64,000 nucleotides of DNA from Vibrio algivorus. GTDB lineage: Bacteria > Pseudomonadota > Gammaproteobacteria > Enterobacterales > Vibrionaceae. The notes beneath the pieces are model-generated. The model did no database searches. It was given only the letters and a program-made list of their open reading frames with translations, and was not told where the DNA came from. Where the stretch lies: assembly GCF_002218005.2 (NCBI RefSeq), contig NZ_AP018678.1:434001-498000 (forward strand). Reading direction: 5' to 3'. Below are positions 17,551-26,951 of the stretch, in pieces. Made by a program: the position numbers and the translations under genes. How positions within the stretch are numbered: position 1 is the first letter of the stretch; each line of letters starts with the position of its first letter.

Positions 17551-18771
17551 ATGCCAACTTATCAATATCAAGGCAGAAACGCGCAAGGCAAGCAAGTTTC
17601 AGGACAAGTTGACGCACCAACCGAGGAGCTCGCGGCAGAATCGCTTTTTTCTCGAGGGGTTATACCAACATCAATCAGCAGAGGCGGTAAAGCAAAGAAG
17701 GAGTTTGATCTTGCCGAACTCTTTGCCATTGCCGTGCCGCTTGAAGTCTTCATCATCTTTTGTCGCCAGTTGTATAGCCTGACTAAAGCTGGTGTTCCTT
17801 TGTTGCGTGCAATGAAAGGCTTGACTCAAAATTGCACCAATAAGCAATTAAAAGAAGCACTAGAAGATGTTAGTACTGAATTAACCAATGGTCGTAGCTT
17901 TTCGGCTGCTTTACAGCTACACCCTACTGTGTTCACACCACTGTTTGTTTCACTGATCCATGTAGGTGAAAACACCGGTCGTTTGGATGAGGCATTATTA
18001 CAGCTTAGCCATTATTACGAAAAAGAAGTTGAAACCAGAAAACGAATTAAAGAAGCACTACGTTATCCTAGTTTTGTAATTGGTTTTATCGGTATTGCGA
18101 TGGTGATTTTGAACATCATGGTAATTCCTAAATTTGCTTCAATGTTTGAGCGTTTTGGTGTTGATTTACCCTTGCCAACACGTATGTTGATCGCCACCTC
18201 TAACTTCTTTGTTGATTATTGGGGGTTACTATTAGCCCTTTTTGTTGGTGCGATATTTGGTTTTAAATCTTGGGTAAGCCGTGCTTCTGGTCGAGAGCGG
18301 TGGGATAAGTTCAAGCTACATATGCCACTTGTGGGAAGTATTGTAAACCGTGCGCAAATGTCACGATTCTCACGAACCTTTTCCTTGATGCTTCGTGCTG
18401 GTGTACCGATTAACCAATCATTGGCATTAGCTGCCGAAGCACTAGGTAATCGGTTTTTAGAAGTTCGTTTATTGGAAATGAAAGCGGCCATTGAAGCGGG
18501 GGGGAATATTTCAACCGCTGCCGTCAACAGCGATATTTTTACCCCGTTGGTTATTCAGATGATCGCGGTAGGTGAGGAAACTGGTCGTATTGATGAGCTG
18601 CTACTTGAAGTGGCTGATTTCTACGAACGTGAAGTCGATTATGACCTGAAAACCTTAACCGCACGTATTGAACCGATTTTATTGGTCATAGTAGCAATTA
18701 TGGTCCTGATTTTAGCATTGGGTATATTCTTACCGATGTGGAATATGTTGGATGTGATTAAGGGGGGATAA
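17551..18771 (+). CDS. mshG: MSHA inner-membrane platform protein MshG
   Basis: A 406-residue polytopic protein of the GspF/PilC family, with two T2SF repeats (FCRQLYSLTKAGVPLLRAM and FSRTFSLMLRAGVPINQSL, which share the same pattern) and three or four membrane helices near residues 170-190, 220-240 and 375-398. It forms the rotating platform under the pilus that is driven by MshE. The N-terminus MPTYQYQGRNAQGKQ is typical of the family. It is the last gene before an intergenic repeat block that sits where mshF would be expected. Confidence 0.95.
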   Translation: MPTYQYQGRNAQGKQVSGQVDAPTEELAAESLFSRGVIPTSISRGGKAKKEFDLAELFAIAVPLEVFIIFCRQLYSLTKAGVPLLRAMKGLTQNCTNKQLKEALEDVSTELTNGRSFSAALQLHPTVFTPLFVSLIHVGENTGRLDEALLQLSHYYEKEVETRKRIKEALRYPSFVIGFIGIAMVILNIMVIPKFASMFERFGVDLPLPTRMLIATSNFFVDYWGLLLALFVGAIFGFKSWVSRASGRERWDKFKLHMPLVGSIVNRAQMSRFSRTFSLMLRAGVPINQSLALAAEALGNRFLEVRLLEMKAAIEAGGNISTAAVNSDIFTPLVIQMIAVGEETGRIDELLLEVADFYEREVDYDLKTLTARIEPILLVIVAIMVLILALGIFLPMWNMLDVIKGG

Positions 18772-18776
18772 AGCCC

Positions 18777-18805
18777 CTAGATTGCGAGTTTCTAGTTTCT
18801 AGGAA
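18777..18805. repeat. CTAG heptad repeats, 5' block after mshG
   Basis: CTAG sites at 18777, 18792 and 18799, the last two exactly 7 bp apart, start 6 bp after the mshG stop. They are followed by an A-rich stretch with AAGAGCAAAAA, which resembles modules in the two composite copies near mreB and mgtE. Confidence 0.65.
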
Positions 18806-18892
18806 AAGCAAGAGCAAAAATAAAAGCAAAAGCGCGAATCAAGCAACGAATAATGAGGTGCCCGGGAGTTGAAAAAACAACAACGATCACTC

Positions 18893-18934
18893 CTAGGAAC
18901 TAGGAACTAGGGACCAGAAACTAGGAACTAATAG
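18893..18934. repeat. Six phased heptads (CTAGGAA type) before mshB
   Basis: Units start at 18893, 18900, 18907, 18914, 18921 and 18928 with no phase slip. Four cores are CTAG, one is CCAG and one CTAA, and the spacer is usually GAA. This degenerate array belongs to the same family as the perfect array at 1388-1464. It occupies part of the 333-bp mshG-mshB gap. Confidence 0.85.
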
Positions 18935-18939
18935 AAACC

Positions 18940-19100
18940 ATGAGCGATACCAATAAACAACTCAAGTTTATTGAGTCGTTAGCGTTGAAGGTAAAAGTCG
19001 TGCCTTGCAGTGTGAGTATCAATTTTATAGTAGGACGAATGAATTCATGAATATTGATAATCTTATTTATAGAGTAGCGACTATGGCTATGGTTTTTTAA
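18940..19100 (+). pseudogene. Possible remnant of mshF
   Basis: In V. cholerae-type clusters mshF lies between mshG and mshB. Here only two tiny frames follow the repeat block: ATG 18940 opens 36 codons (MSDTNKQLKFIESLAL and on) ending at a TGA that overlaps an ATG at 19047, which opens 17 codons (MNIDNLIYRVATMAMVF) ending at 19100. Neither is long enough to be a recognisable MshF. They may be decayed pieces of it or simply the leader region of mshB. The call rests on position and on the TGA/ATG overlap. Confidence 0.3.
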
Positions 19101-19104
19101 AACG

Positions 19105-19671
19105 ATGAAAAAACAGTCAGGCTTTTCTCTGTTAGAATTAGTTATAGTGATAGTAGTGATTAGCTTAATCGCCATTATTGCTTTACCTAAATATTTGAAT
19201 ATCGTAGAAGAAGCGAAAAAAAGTAGCGTAGAAGGTGTTGCGGCTGGCTATGCAGCTGCGGTATTGTCAGCTCGATCTCAATGGGAAGTGAATCGTAGGC
19301 CGAAAAAACAATCGGGACGTTCAAATTATAATTATGTTGAATTAGATGGTTCACCATTATGGCTAACCGATAACGAAGCTTCAGGGTTAAGTGGTTATTT
19401 AAATGGTTATCCTATGTCAGTTCGAGAAGATAACTCAGAGTATACCACCACCATCACTAATGAGGGTTGTGTGTTATTAATGGAATACTTGCTGCAGAAC
19501 CCACCGTTAACCCAAAGTGTGGATGTAGCGCAACAAGATAAGAGTGAGAATGTGCGTTATTTAGCAAAGGCACAATCGAACGCTTGTATTTATTTTCAGC
19601 AAGAAGGGGCAAAGCACTCCTTTACGTATGAAATGAAAACTGGTCGTGTGACCGTAAACTTACAGCCATAA
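19105..19671 (+). CDS. mshB: MSHA minor pilin MshB
   Basis: A 188-residue type IV prepilin with the short leader MKKQSG cleaved before Phe, then FSLLELVIVIVVISLIAIIA as the N-methylated hydrophobic stalk helix carrying Glu5. Two Cys near residues 126 and 162 could form the C-terminal disulfide loop. MshB is the minor pilin encoded just before the major pilin MshA, and the two share the sequence pattern ALPKYLN / APKFLN after the helix. It lies 43 bp before mshA. Confidence 0.9.
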   Translation: MKKQSGFSLLELVIVIVVISLIAIIALPKYLNIVEEAKKSSVEGVAAGYAAAVLSARSQWEVNRRPKKQSGRSNYNYVELDGSPLWLTDNEASGLSGYLNGYPMSVREDNSEYTTTITNEGCVLLMEYLLQNPPLTQSVDVAQQDKSENVRYLAKAQSNACIYFQQEGAKHSFTYEMKTGRVTVNLQP

Positions 19672-19714
19672 TTTATGGCAGTATCGTAAACTTAAAACAT
19701 AGAGAGAAAGTACT

Positions 19715-20221
19715 ATGAAAAAACAAGGCGGTTTCACCCTAATCGAATTAGTGGTTGTAATTGTAATCCTAGGTATTCTTGCTGTAACGGCGGCACCTAA
19801 ATTCTTAAACCTTCAAGATGATGCAAAAGTAAGTGCGGTTAAAGGCCTTTCTGGTGGTATGAAAGGTGCGGCTGGCATCGTTTATGGTAAAGCGGCTATT
19901 CAAGGTGTAGATCGTTCAGATACAGCTGTTACAGTTTCATCTGCTGATGGTACAGAGGTCGAAACTATCTATGGTTACCCAACAGCTACAGCTGATGGTA
20001 TTGAAGCTGCGGTTGATGGTTTACCTGGTGATTGGTCTAATATGACAACTGCTGCTGCATCTGTTATTTCTGGTGCAGATGCTGTTGCTTACGGATTTAC
20101 TAACTTTCCATGTGTTGCTATTTATACTCAAGCAACAGATAGCGCTCCTGCAACTGTAACTATTGCTAATGTTGATGGCGAAGCTAGCGATATTCAATGT
20201 GAGCTTAATCCATCAAACTAA
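19715..20221 (+). CDS. mshA: MSHA major pilin MshA
   Basis: A 168-residue major prepilin: leader MKKQGG, cleavage before Phe, hydrophobic helix [20 protein letters not shown] with Glu5, then an Ala/Gly/Thr-rich globular domain with two Cys ([10 protein letters not shown] and SDIQCELNP) forming the usual C-terminal loop. A good ribosome site (GAGAGAAAG) precedes the ATG. A hairpin terminator follows at 20239, which would favour high mshA message relative to downstream minor pilins. The pilin mediates attachment to chitin and other surfaces and is a phage receptor in V. cholerae. Confidence 0.95.
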   Translation: MKKQGGFTLIELVVVIVILGILAVTAAPKFLNLQDDAKVSAVKGLSGGMKGAAGIVYGKAAIQGVDRSDTAVTVSSADGTEVETIYGYPTATADGIEAAVDGLPGDWSNMTTAAASVISGADAVAYGFTNFPCVAIYTQATDSAPATVTIANVDGEASDIQCELNPSN

Positions 20222-20238
20222 TTTTAATTGGTTTAATA

Positions 20239-20264
20239 AAGCGGGGTTTATACCTCGCTTTTCT
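20239..20264 (+). terminator. Terminator or attenuator after mshA
   Basis: AAGCGGGGT and ACCTCGCTT form a 9-bp stem with one mismatch around TTAT, followed by TTCT. It lies 17 bp after the mshA stop and 126 bp before mshC. Confidence 0.7.
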
Positions 20265-20326
20265 CATTTTAAATTTAAGTAGTTAAATGTTGAACTCAAA
20301 GTTGTCTTACTTCTTACTCCCAATCT

Positions 20327-20354
20327 CTAGGGACTAAGAACTAGGAACCAATAG
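20327..20354. repeat. CTAG heptad repeats between mshA and mshC
   Basis: Units start at 20327 (CTAG), 20334 (CTAA), 20341 (CTAG) and 20348 (CCAA), all 7 bp apart with GGA/GAA spacers, just downstream of the mshA terminator. Confidence 0.75.
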
Positions 20355-20389
20355 CCAAAAAACTAAAAATCGAATACAGGCGCAGCCAA

Positions 20390-20899
20390 ATGCTGAAACG
20401 TTATTCTTCACAGTGTGGTTTTACGTTAGTTGAGCTCACCATAGTTATCGTTATATTGGGAATACTTTCTGTATTTGCCGCCAGTCGCTTTCAAGGCGCA
20501 TCCTCTTTTTCTCCTTATGCAGCACAAGCACAAGCAATTTCTGTTATTCGTCAAATTCAATTAGCGCGTATGCAGTCTAATACTCAAGATGGCTCAGGAA
20601 ACCCACAATATCAATTACATGTCTCAACTACTTGCCTAGGCTCTCAGGCGGCTTGTAATGGTAATGAGTCATTGAGTAGCAAGGTTCAAGTTGATGGGCA
20701 AAATTTAGCTTTTACTGTTACTCCTGATTTTGGTGTCCTCCAATTTGATTTACTCGGACGCCCATTTGTTGATGGAGGATTACCAATTGGATCTTATTAC
20801 ACCATTACTATAAAAGCGCATGGTAATAATATTGAAAGTCCCCAAGTTTGCATTAACTCAGAAGGCTTTGTTTCTGGTGGAGATTGTGACAATGAATAA
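20390..20899 (+). CDS. mshC: MSHA minor pilin MshC
   Basis: A 169-residue prepilin-like protein with leader MLKRYSSQCG, cleavage before Phe, and stalk helix [20 protein letters not shown]. The mature part has four Cys, near residues 79 and 85 (TTCLGSQAACNG) and near the C-terminus (QVCINSEG, GGDC). Minor pilins of this kind prime pilus assembly as a tip complex with MshD, MshO and MshP. Its last codons overlap the start of mshD by 8 bp. Confidence 0.88.
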   Translation: MLKRYSSQCGFTLVELTIVIVILGILSVFAASRFQGASSFSPYAAQAQAISVIRQIQLARMQSNTQDGSGNPQYQLHVSTTCLGSQAACNGNESLSSKVQVDGQNLAFTVTPDFGVLQFDLLGRPFVDGGLPIGSYYTITIKAHGNNIESPQVCINSEGFVSGGDCDNE

Positions 20900-21488
20900 T
20901 AAAAACAATCGTAATGCTCATCAGCGAGGATTCACCTTAATAGAAAGTATTGTCGCCATGGTGGTGATGGGCATTGCTATGACTATTTTATTTTCTATCT
21001 TTTTTCCGCGAGTTGAAGATTCAGGCCGCCCACAATACATTGTACGTGCATCAGCTTTAGGACAAAGCGTAATGAATACTATTTTGTCGCGTGGGTTTGA
21101 TGACAATAGTGATCCAAGTGGTAGCCGAATTCGTTGTGATGATGAAGGTAATCCTGATGCAGTTGATGTTGAGATTCAAGAATGTTCATCCGCTCTTGGC
21201 CCAGAGGAAGAGACAGCAAACGCTTTTAATGACGTGGATGACTACATTGGATGTTGGTATGCCGCTGATGTGCAATGTACAGAAAGCAACTCTTACCCTT
21301 TGTCAGATTTGATCAATAATAGTAACCAATATCCACATTTTAAAGTGATGGTGGATGTCATGAATATTAATAATAATGGCACTGAGTCGTTTACTGACAG
21401 TAAACACACCATGAAAAAAGTGACATTGACGGTTTCCTCCCAAAATTACGAAAGCGTTAAATTCGTAGGTTATAAAGGAAATTACTGA
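20892..21488 (+). CDS. mshD: MSHA minor pilin MshD
   Basis: A 198-residue prepilin-like protein. I set the start at ATG 20892, giving leader MNNKNNRNAHQRG with cleavage before FTLIESIVAMVVMGIAMTI. A longer in-frame opening at 20820 would add 24 residues inside mshC and put the cleavage site implausibly far in. The start overlaps the mshC stop (ATGAATAA). Several Cys in the mature part (RCDDEG, IQECSS, GCWYA, VQCTES) suggest disulfides. Confidence 0.88.
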   Translation: MNNKNNRNAHQRGFTLIESIVAMVVMGIAMTILFSIFFPRVEDSGRPQYIVRASALGQSVMNTILSRGFDDNSDPSGSRIRCDDEGNPDAVDVEIQECSSALGPEEETANAFNDVDDYIGCWYAADVQCTESNSYPLSDLINNSNQYPHFKVMVDVMNINNNGTESFTDSKHTMKKVTLTVSSQNYESVKFVGYKGNY

Positions 21489-21490
21489 TC

Positions 21491-22276
21491 ATGGCGAAGA
21501 TGAAGAAACAGAGCGGCTTCACTTTAATTGAATTAATTATCACCATTGTTGCGATCGGCATTATGGTGATGGGCATTACTGGCTTTATCGAGCTTGGTAC
21601 CAAAGGGTATGCCGATACCGTTGATCGACAGCAATTGCAAAACCAAGCGCGCTTTGTTGTTGAAAAACTGACTCGTGAAATACGTCATGCTGTTCCAAAC
21701 AGTTTTTCTGTGACCAATAATGATACATGTTTAAGTTTTTATCCTATTGAATATTCTGGAGGTTATGCTGTTCTTGAACAAAATGACGATTCAATAAATG
21801 ATCGGTTTCGTTTTGTGGTGGTAAATACCAACTCATCACCAGAAGGTACGGTACTACAAGGTAATAATATGGTGATTAATCCAGCTACACCGGAAGATTT
21901 AGAACCTACTAATAGTACACAAAGTATTGTGCTTTCTAGTGTGACTAAAAATGATGACAATATTTATTCTATTGCCTTTGATGATGATTTTAACGCCAGT
22001 AATGTTGTTGCCTCTCCTGCTAATCGATTATACATCTACAACCATAAAGTGACTTATTGCCAAGAAGGTACTCGCTTAACTCGTGAAGTGGATACTAATG
22101 GTGCTATTCAAGTGGGAGAAAACGTTGAGACCGCTTACTTTGCTGATGGTACCGGTGGGGCTGATGGCGAAAACTCACTATCACGTAGTGCTTTGATTCA
22201 CTTTCAGTTACGTTTTAAACGTGGTGATGAAGTGAGTAATTATGAAAATGATGTTCAAGTGATGAATGTGCCATAG
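21491..22276 (+). CDS. mshO: MSHA minor pilin-like protein MshO
   Basis: A 261-residue prepilin-like protein with leader MAKMKKQSG and stalk helix FTLIELIITIVAIGIMVMGI. Its length and place after mshD match MshO (PilW/GspJ-like). It begins 2 bp after mshD and ends 4 bp before mshP, so mshC to mshP read as one transcription unit. Confidence 0.88.
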   Translation: MAKMKKQSGFTLIELIITIVAIGIMVMGITGFIELGTKGYADTVDRQQLQNQARFVVEKLTREIRHAVPNSFSVTNNDTCLSFYPIEYSGGYAVLEQNDDSINDRFRFVVVNTNSSPEGTVLQGNNMVINPATPEDLEPTNSTQSIVLSSVTKNDDNIYSIAFDDDFNASNVVASPANRLYIYNHKVTYCQEGTRLTREVDTNGAIQVGENVETAYFADGTGGADGENSLSRSALIHFQLRFKRGDEVSNYENDVQVMNVP

Positions 22277-22280
22277 GTGA

Positions 22281-22775
22281 ATGTATATGAATAAAATAAA
22301 GCAAGCTCATTCATCTTTAGCTTCTCAATCAGGTAGCGTTTTGATTGTTGTGATTTTTGTTGTTGTGGTTATGGGGTTATTGGCCTCAACCATGGCACGT
22401 TTAGAATGGTCAAATCAAGATACTCAAAGCCGAGAAATTATGGGTAACCGTGCATGGTTTATGGCTCACTCTGCTAATGAATGGGCGATGACACAGTTGT
22501 TTCCTTTAGGTGAAACTGGGGAAGATTTAGATAAACTTTCCAGCTATTGTACAAGCTCTTTGACTTTTCCAAATGGTTATTTTGCCAATGATGCTGAGTA
22601 TCAACATTGCCAAATTGACAGCTTAACCTGTACTCCCCACATTATGACCGACTCAGGTGGAAGTGAAGTAAAATATGGTTTCTTTAAAGTCTCCGCTAAA
22701 GCTTCTTGTGGCGATGATGATGGCCTATTCAGAGTAGAGCGTGCACAAGATATTGTAGTCACGACTTTAAAATAG
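22281..22775 (+). CDS. mshP: MSHA biogenesis protein MshP (PilX-like)
   Basis: A 164-residue protein with a leader-like basic N-terminus and a hydrophobic helix GSVLIVVIFVVVVMGLLAS, resembling PilX/GspK-type minor pilins that lack the usual Glu5 context. An alternative start is ATG 22287, two codons later. Six Cys lie in the C-terminal half. It sits between mshO and mshQ, where all MSHA clusters place it. Confidence 0.85.
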   Translation: MYMNKIKQAHSSLASQSGSVLIVVIFVVVVMGLLASTMARLEWSNQDTQSREIMGNRAWFMAHSANEWAMTQLFPLGETGEDLDKLSSYCTSSLTFPNGYFANDAEYQHCQIDSLTCTPHIMTDSGGSEVKYGFFKVSAKASCGDDDGLFRVERAQDIVVTTLK

Positions 22776-22812
22776 TTTTTAAGGTATTTTAATAGGTTCA
22801 AGGTAGGAATAG

Positions 22813-25800
22813 ATGCGTATTTTCTTTCGCTTTATTATTTTGTTTTTGTTATCGGTTCCCGCTATCGTCTGGGCTAATAACACGGATGATTATAAAAAGT
22901 ACTTCCCAGAGCCTTTACAAGGGTGGAAAGGGGTAACGAGTTCTGTGACTTTCCAATCTGGTGGTACTGTAAATGGTTGGAGTGATGAATTTATTGAAAA
23001 CAACCAAGGTATATATCAACAAAATAATAATCTATATAACCCTTCTACTCCGGTTTTATTGCTAGGTTTTGATTCAAGTGATAATGAATACCAAACGGCC
23101 TGGGCGGCAGAATGCAGTCCGGGGCTAGGCTGTGGTCTTGAATCTGATTATGATAGCGCTGAATCTAAAAAAGCCCCAGCGCCACCAGAAATAACGTCTA
23201 TACCTTCTCCATTACCTTCGACTAATTTAAACCTTACAGGTTATTCGATTAGCTCTAACTGTGGAGCCGACTCCCAAATGTGTCATTATGAACAAGTCGG
23301 TAATATCATTAATATATATATTGATGAAAATTTAAATTCTTTATCTGTTTCAATATATGGTAACAACCTTGGTGCAAGTCAGATTAATATTGTTTTTTCA
23401 GGGCAACTGTATATTGGTAGCATGACGTTAGCAAGTGACGGTAATTCTGAAATGATTTTTGAGTCAGACACTACCATTACTACAAAAAAGATGGTTTGGG
23501 GGAATAATGCTATAATTACCACTGAAGAAGACGTGCTTTTTAATATTATCGACTCATTTGAAACAATATCACGTCCTACTCTAACCACCACGAATCCAAT
23601 TTTTTATTATGCCCCTACTGGAACAATGACTGTTTCAGCCACGAATGGCGGTGATTATCACGGGTGTATAATTGCAAAAGAAGTGACATTAAATAATAGC
23701 GTAACTATTTATGGGGCTGTTACTAGCACTAAATTTGTTGCTGATCCAAATGTGGGTATTGAAGGAACAGATCAGTGCTTAAGTGCTGACCCTCCACCAC
23801 TTCCATCGTTTGATGTTTGTGAGTATTTCCCTAGTGCTATTCAAACAAACCTAGTGAGTTCTGATGGTATTGCAACAGGTAAATTGACATTGATCGATGG
23901 CGATAAGGGGAGTGCTAACCGATTATATTTAGATAACAATGCTGCTTTGTTCTTTGGCTCTAAAGACATCGAGTTCAACGCTGAACATCCGAATGGATGT
24001 GTATTTTCTAGTAATGGAACCTTTGCAGGTCAGTCGGTTGAAGATTGCAGTATTAATGCTTCTGGGGATATTTTTAGTGAGGGTGTTCCAAGCCTACCTA
24101 GTTTTGAAGCTTCTGGTAGTGATATTAAATGGAAAAAAGGTAGTGATGAATTAATTTTAGAACCTGGGAATTATAAAAAGTTAACGATTCAAGGGAATAA
24201 GGATGGTGAAACCAAAGGTGTAACTTTAAATTCTGGCGAATATTGGATAGGAGAATTAAAGTTTGAAAGTGGTGAAAATCATTACTTAAAGGTGAATGGT
24301 CAGGTTATTCTTCATTACAATAAAATAAAGGCAACGGCTCAAGGTGTATATATAAATGCAAACCCTAATAGAGCTGATCATATTAGTGATGCTCCTGATC
24401 AAATAGATTTAACCGAATATTCACCTGATGATTTAATATTACTTGGCCATGGTAGTGAATCTGGTTATGACGATAACCAATCGGATACTTATATCAATGC
24501 TCGTTGGTTCATTTCTTCTGAATCTACTACGGGTTTTAAAGTTTATAATGATGCCAAACCTACGCAGTTTATTGGGTCACTTTCTGCTGCTAATATCGAA
24601 ATCAGCGATTCTTCGAGTGATAACTATATTTATGCAACCACTATTGAAGGGTGTGGTGTCGCACCGAATGCATCGCATACTCTAACCGTGACACCAACTC
24701 ATCAGTTTTCTTTGTTATGTGAAGCACCTGAAATCTCTTTTACGGTTTATAACGAAGATGGTAGTGTCGCGACCGATTATGATGGAACCATTACTGCCAC
24801 ATTCCCTGATGATTTAACACCTGAAAACCCAGCAACAGGTTCTAAAGTGATCGATTATGTTTATACCCCAAATCAAGGAGTAGTTGTTGTCCCTGTTAAA
24901 TCAAGCTTTACTAATGAATACACAGTTTATGCTGAATTGACAGAAGACTCTACGGCTAATGATGAAGGTCATATTTTATTTGGTCCGTATAAATTCTCAT
25001 CGACTCCTGATCCCATTAAAGCCATTGCTGGCCATCCTACAAAGTTTGATGTTCAAGTTCTTGCTTGTAAGGATGATACCGTCACGCTTGTTGAAGGTTA
25101 TAGCGGTGGCAAAGCACTGAAAATATCGGATGTGACTTTAACCAAACCTACCGTCGCACAAGGTGCTACCAATGGTGATTTACAGGTAAGTAGCGATGAA
25201 AATGGCAGTTATAGTGCTACCGATGTAACGTTAGATTTTTCTGGTGAAGCAAAAAGCACGGCTTACTTGAAATATATGCAATCTGGTTCGTTAAATTTTA
25301 CGTTAACCGACCCAGATTTTGTTTGTCCAGAAGATTATGATGGATGTGAAGTAACCAATAGCGATAGCACCACAGAAAATATTGAAACCTTAACCGGGCT
25401 TATTAATGTTGATGTTCGTCCGTGGACGTTTGCTATATGTTCTCCTGATAACCAAGATATGAGTGGTGATTCAAATGGAGGCAGTGGCTTTGTTGCTGCT
25501 GGGGAAAAATTCAGCCTACGCGTAGCGCCGATTGTTTGGCAAGATAGAGGCTCGTTAACGGATGATATTGACATTTCTAGTTATTGTGATGTTGCAGTTA
25601 CATCCAACTTCTTCTTAGATAACGCTCAATCAGCTACGGTCTTGATGGGGAACACTTTAGCAACACCAGTAAATGGCCGTTTAGGTTCCGGAATTCAATC
25701 TGATGATGGTTTAGAGAGAGCCTATAATGCTGAAGCAAATGATGGCGATCATTACTATAGCTATAATACTTTAGCTTGGCAGGAAGTCGGCAGTTTAAAT

Positions 25801-26937
25801 ATTAATGCTGATACTACGTCAGATTATTTAGGCATGGATATTAATCTAGGCTACCGTGAAATTGGTCGCTTCTATCCACACCATTTCAAATTGGAAAATG
25901 ACAATATTTGGGATTATGCCGATGGTCATTATGAATTTGCTTATATGAATCAGCCTATTCAGATGGATTATCGAGTCAAAGCGAAAAGTGCAACGGATAG
26001 TGATACTGAAAACTATGACTATTTTGTGAATAGTTTAAAAGCGGCTTTTTCTGTAGAGGCAATAGAAAAAGAAGTGGTTTTTGGCGGTGAGATTGAGGGT
26101 GATTCTTTAAACAGCCGAATTTCTCAAGGGTCGAATCAAGTAGATAATGCTTGGGATAAAGCAACTTATGAATTTGAGAGTAATGATTTTATGTTTTTAA
26201 AGATTTTACTTGATAGTTCACCATATTTAAGCACTCCTGATGGACCATATAGTAATTCAAATAGTACTTTTGGTGTCGTTGTTGATACATCAAGTAGTGA
26301 ATATACCAATGATGATCAAGTGAATTTCAATGAGAATTTTGTTTCTACGGATACTTTCACTACACCATTTGGGTTAGATAACGTAGGTGTAGCCTTTATG
26401 CACCAACCAGACTTCCGTTATGGTCGTATGGTACTAAATGCGGTGAGTGGCCCTATTGGTGGCCCTATTTCAGTACCACTTCGAATAGAGTATTGGGATG
26501 ATTCAAACTTTGTTGTTAATGAAGATGATAATGGTAGTCAGTTTAAAACCGATATTTACTATGTGATGAGTAATGTCTCTGGCAGCTCAGCAACACTGAC
26601 CAGTGGTAATTCGTCGTCCTTTGTGACGGTTTCGAATGGTCGTTCGAGCCAAGTAAAAGCTAAGCAAGAGACCTTGACTCGCGAGACGGTCCGTTTATTC
26701 TTAAGACAGGGGAATGATTCTGGTGGCTTTGGTAATAACCCTGAACCAAAGCAAGATGATGATCTTTATGAAACGATTGATGGCTGGAGTAATGCTGAAA
26801 ATGTCGAGCAACCTTGGCTGCAATTTAATTGGCGCAATAAAGGGGATGAAGATCCTTCGACTGTCGTTAATTTTGGCGCCTATCGAGGTAATGATCGTAT
26901 TATTTATCGGGGTGAGCCGAATTTAACGGGGAAGTGA
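22813..26937 (+). CDS. mshQ: MSHA large secreted/tip protein MshQ
   Basis: A 1374-residue exported protein with signal peptide MRIFFRFIILFLLSVPAIVWA. The first 700 residues contain two beta-rich repeats that look alike (each with a CEYFP or KKYFPE start and a run of parallel-beta-type strands), followed by an Ig-like section and a C-terminal DUF6701-type region from about residue 880 (DNVGVAFMHQPDFRYGRM, WLQFNWRNKG). MshQ closes MSHA operons; its size suggests a pilus-tip adhesin, which is inference. Base usage is like its neighbours. The stop lies 14 bp before the first CTAG heptad of the composite repeat. Confidence 0.85.
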   Translation: MRIFFRFIILFLLSVPAIVWANNTDDYKKYFPEPLQGWKGVTSSVTFQSGGTVNGWSDEFIENNQGIYQQNNNLYNPSTPVLLLGFDSSDNEYQTAWAAECSPGLGCGLESDYDSAESKKAPAPPEITSIPSPLPSTNLNLTGYSISSNCGADSQMCHYEQVGNIINIYIDENLNSLSVSIYGNNLGASQINIVFSGQLYIGSMTLASDGNSEMIFESDTTITTKKMVWGNNAIITTEEDVLFNIIDSFETISRPTLTTTNPIFYYAPTGTMTVSATNGGDYHGCIIAKEVTLNNSVTIYGAVTSTKFVADPNVGIEGTDQCLSADPPPLPSFDVCEYFPSAIQTNLVSSDGIATGKLTLIDGDKGSANRLYLDNNAALFFGSKDIEFNAEHPNGCVFSSNGTFAGQSVEDCSINASGDIFSEGVPSLPSFEASGSDIKWKKGSDELILEPGNYKKLTIQGNKDGETKGVTLNSGEYWIGELKFESGENHYLKVNGQVILHYNKIKATAQGVYINANPNRADHISDAPDQIDLTEYSPDDLILLGHGSESGYDDNQSDTYINARWFISSESTTGFKVYNDAKPTQFIGSLSAANIEISDSSSDNYIYATTIEGCGVAPNASHTLTVTPTHQFSLLCEAPEISFTVYNEDGSVATDYDGTITATFPDDLTPENPATGSKVIDYVYTPNQGVVVVPVKSSFTNEYTVYAELTEDSTANDEGHILFGPYKFSSTPDPIKAIAGHPTKFDVQVLACKDDTVTLVEGYSGGKALKISDVTLTKPTVAQGATNGDLQVSSDENGSYSATDVTLDFSGEAKSTAYLKYMQSGSLNFTLTDPDFVCPEDYDGCEVTNSDSTTENIETLTGLINVDVRPWTFAICSPDNQDMSGDSNGGSGFVAAGEKFSLRVAPIVWQDRGSLTDDIDISSYCDVAVTSNFFLDNAQSATVLMGNTLATPVNGRLGSGIQSDDGLERAYNAEANDGDHYYSYNTLAWQEVGSLNINADTTSDYLGMDINLGYREIGRFYPHHFKLENDNIWDYADGHYEFAYMNQPIQMDYRVKAKSATDSDTENYDYFVNSLKAAFSVEAIEKEVVFGGEIEGDSLNSRISQGSNQVDNAWDKATYEFESNDFMFLKILLDSSPYLSTPDGPYSNSNSTFGVVVDTSSSEYTNDDQVNFNENFVSTDTFTTPFGLDNVGVAFMHQPDFRYGRMVLNAVSGPIGGPISVPLRIEYWDDSNFVVNEDDNGSQFKTDIYYVMSNVSGSSATLTSGNSSSFVTVSNGRSSQVKAKQETLTRETVRLFLRQGNDSGGFGNNPEPKQDDDLYETIDGWSNAENVEQPWLQFNWRNKGDEDPSTVVNFGAYRGNDRIIYRGEPNLTGK

Positions 26938-26951
26938 TAGGGGAGCGGGTC

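Noticed and set aside
18940..19049. 36-codon frame as a real small gene
   Set aside because: No ribosome site or recognisable domain; kept only as a possible mshF remnant.
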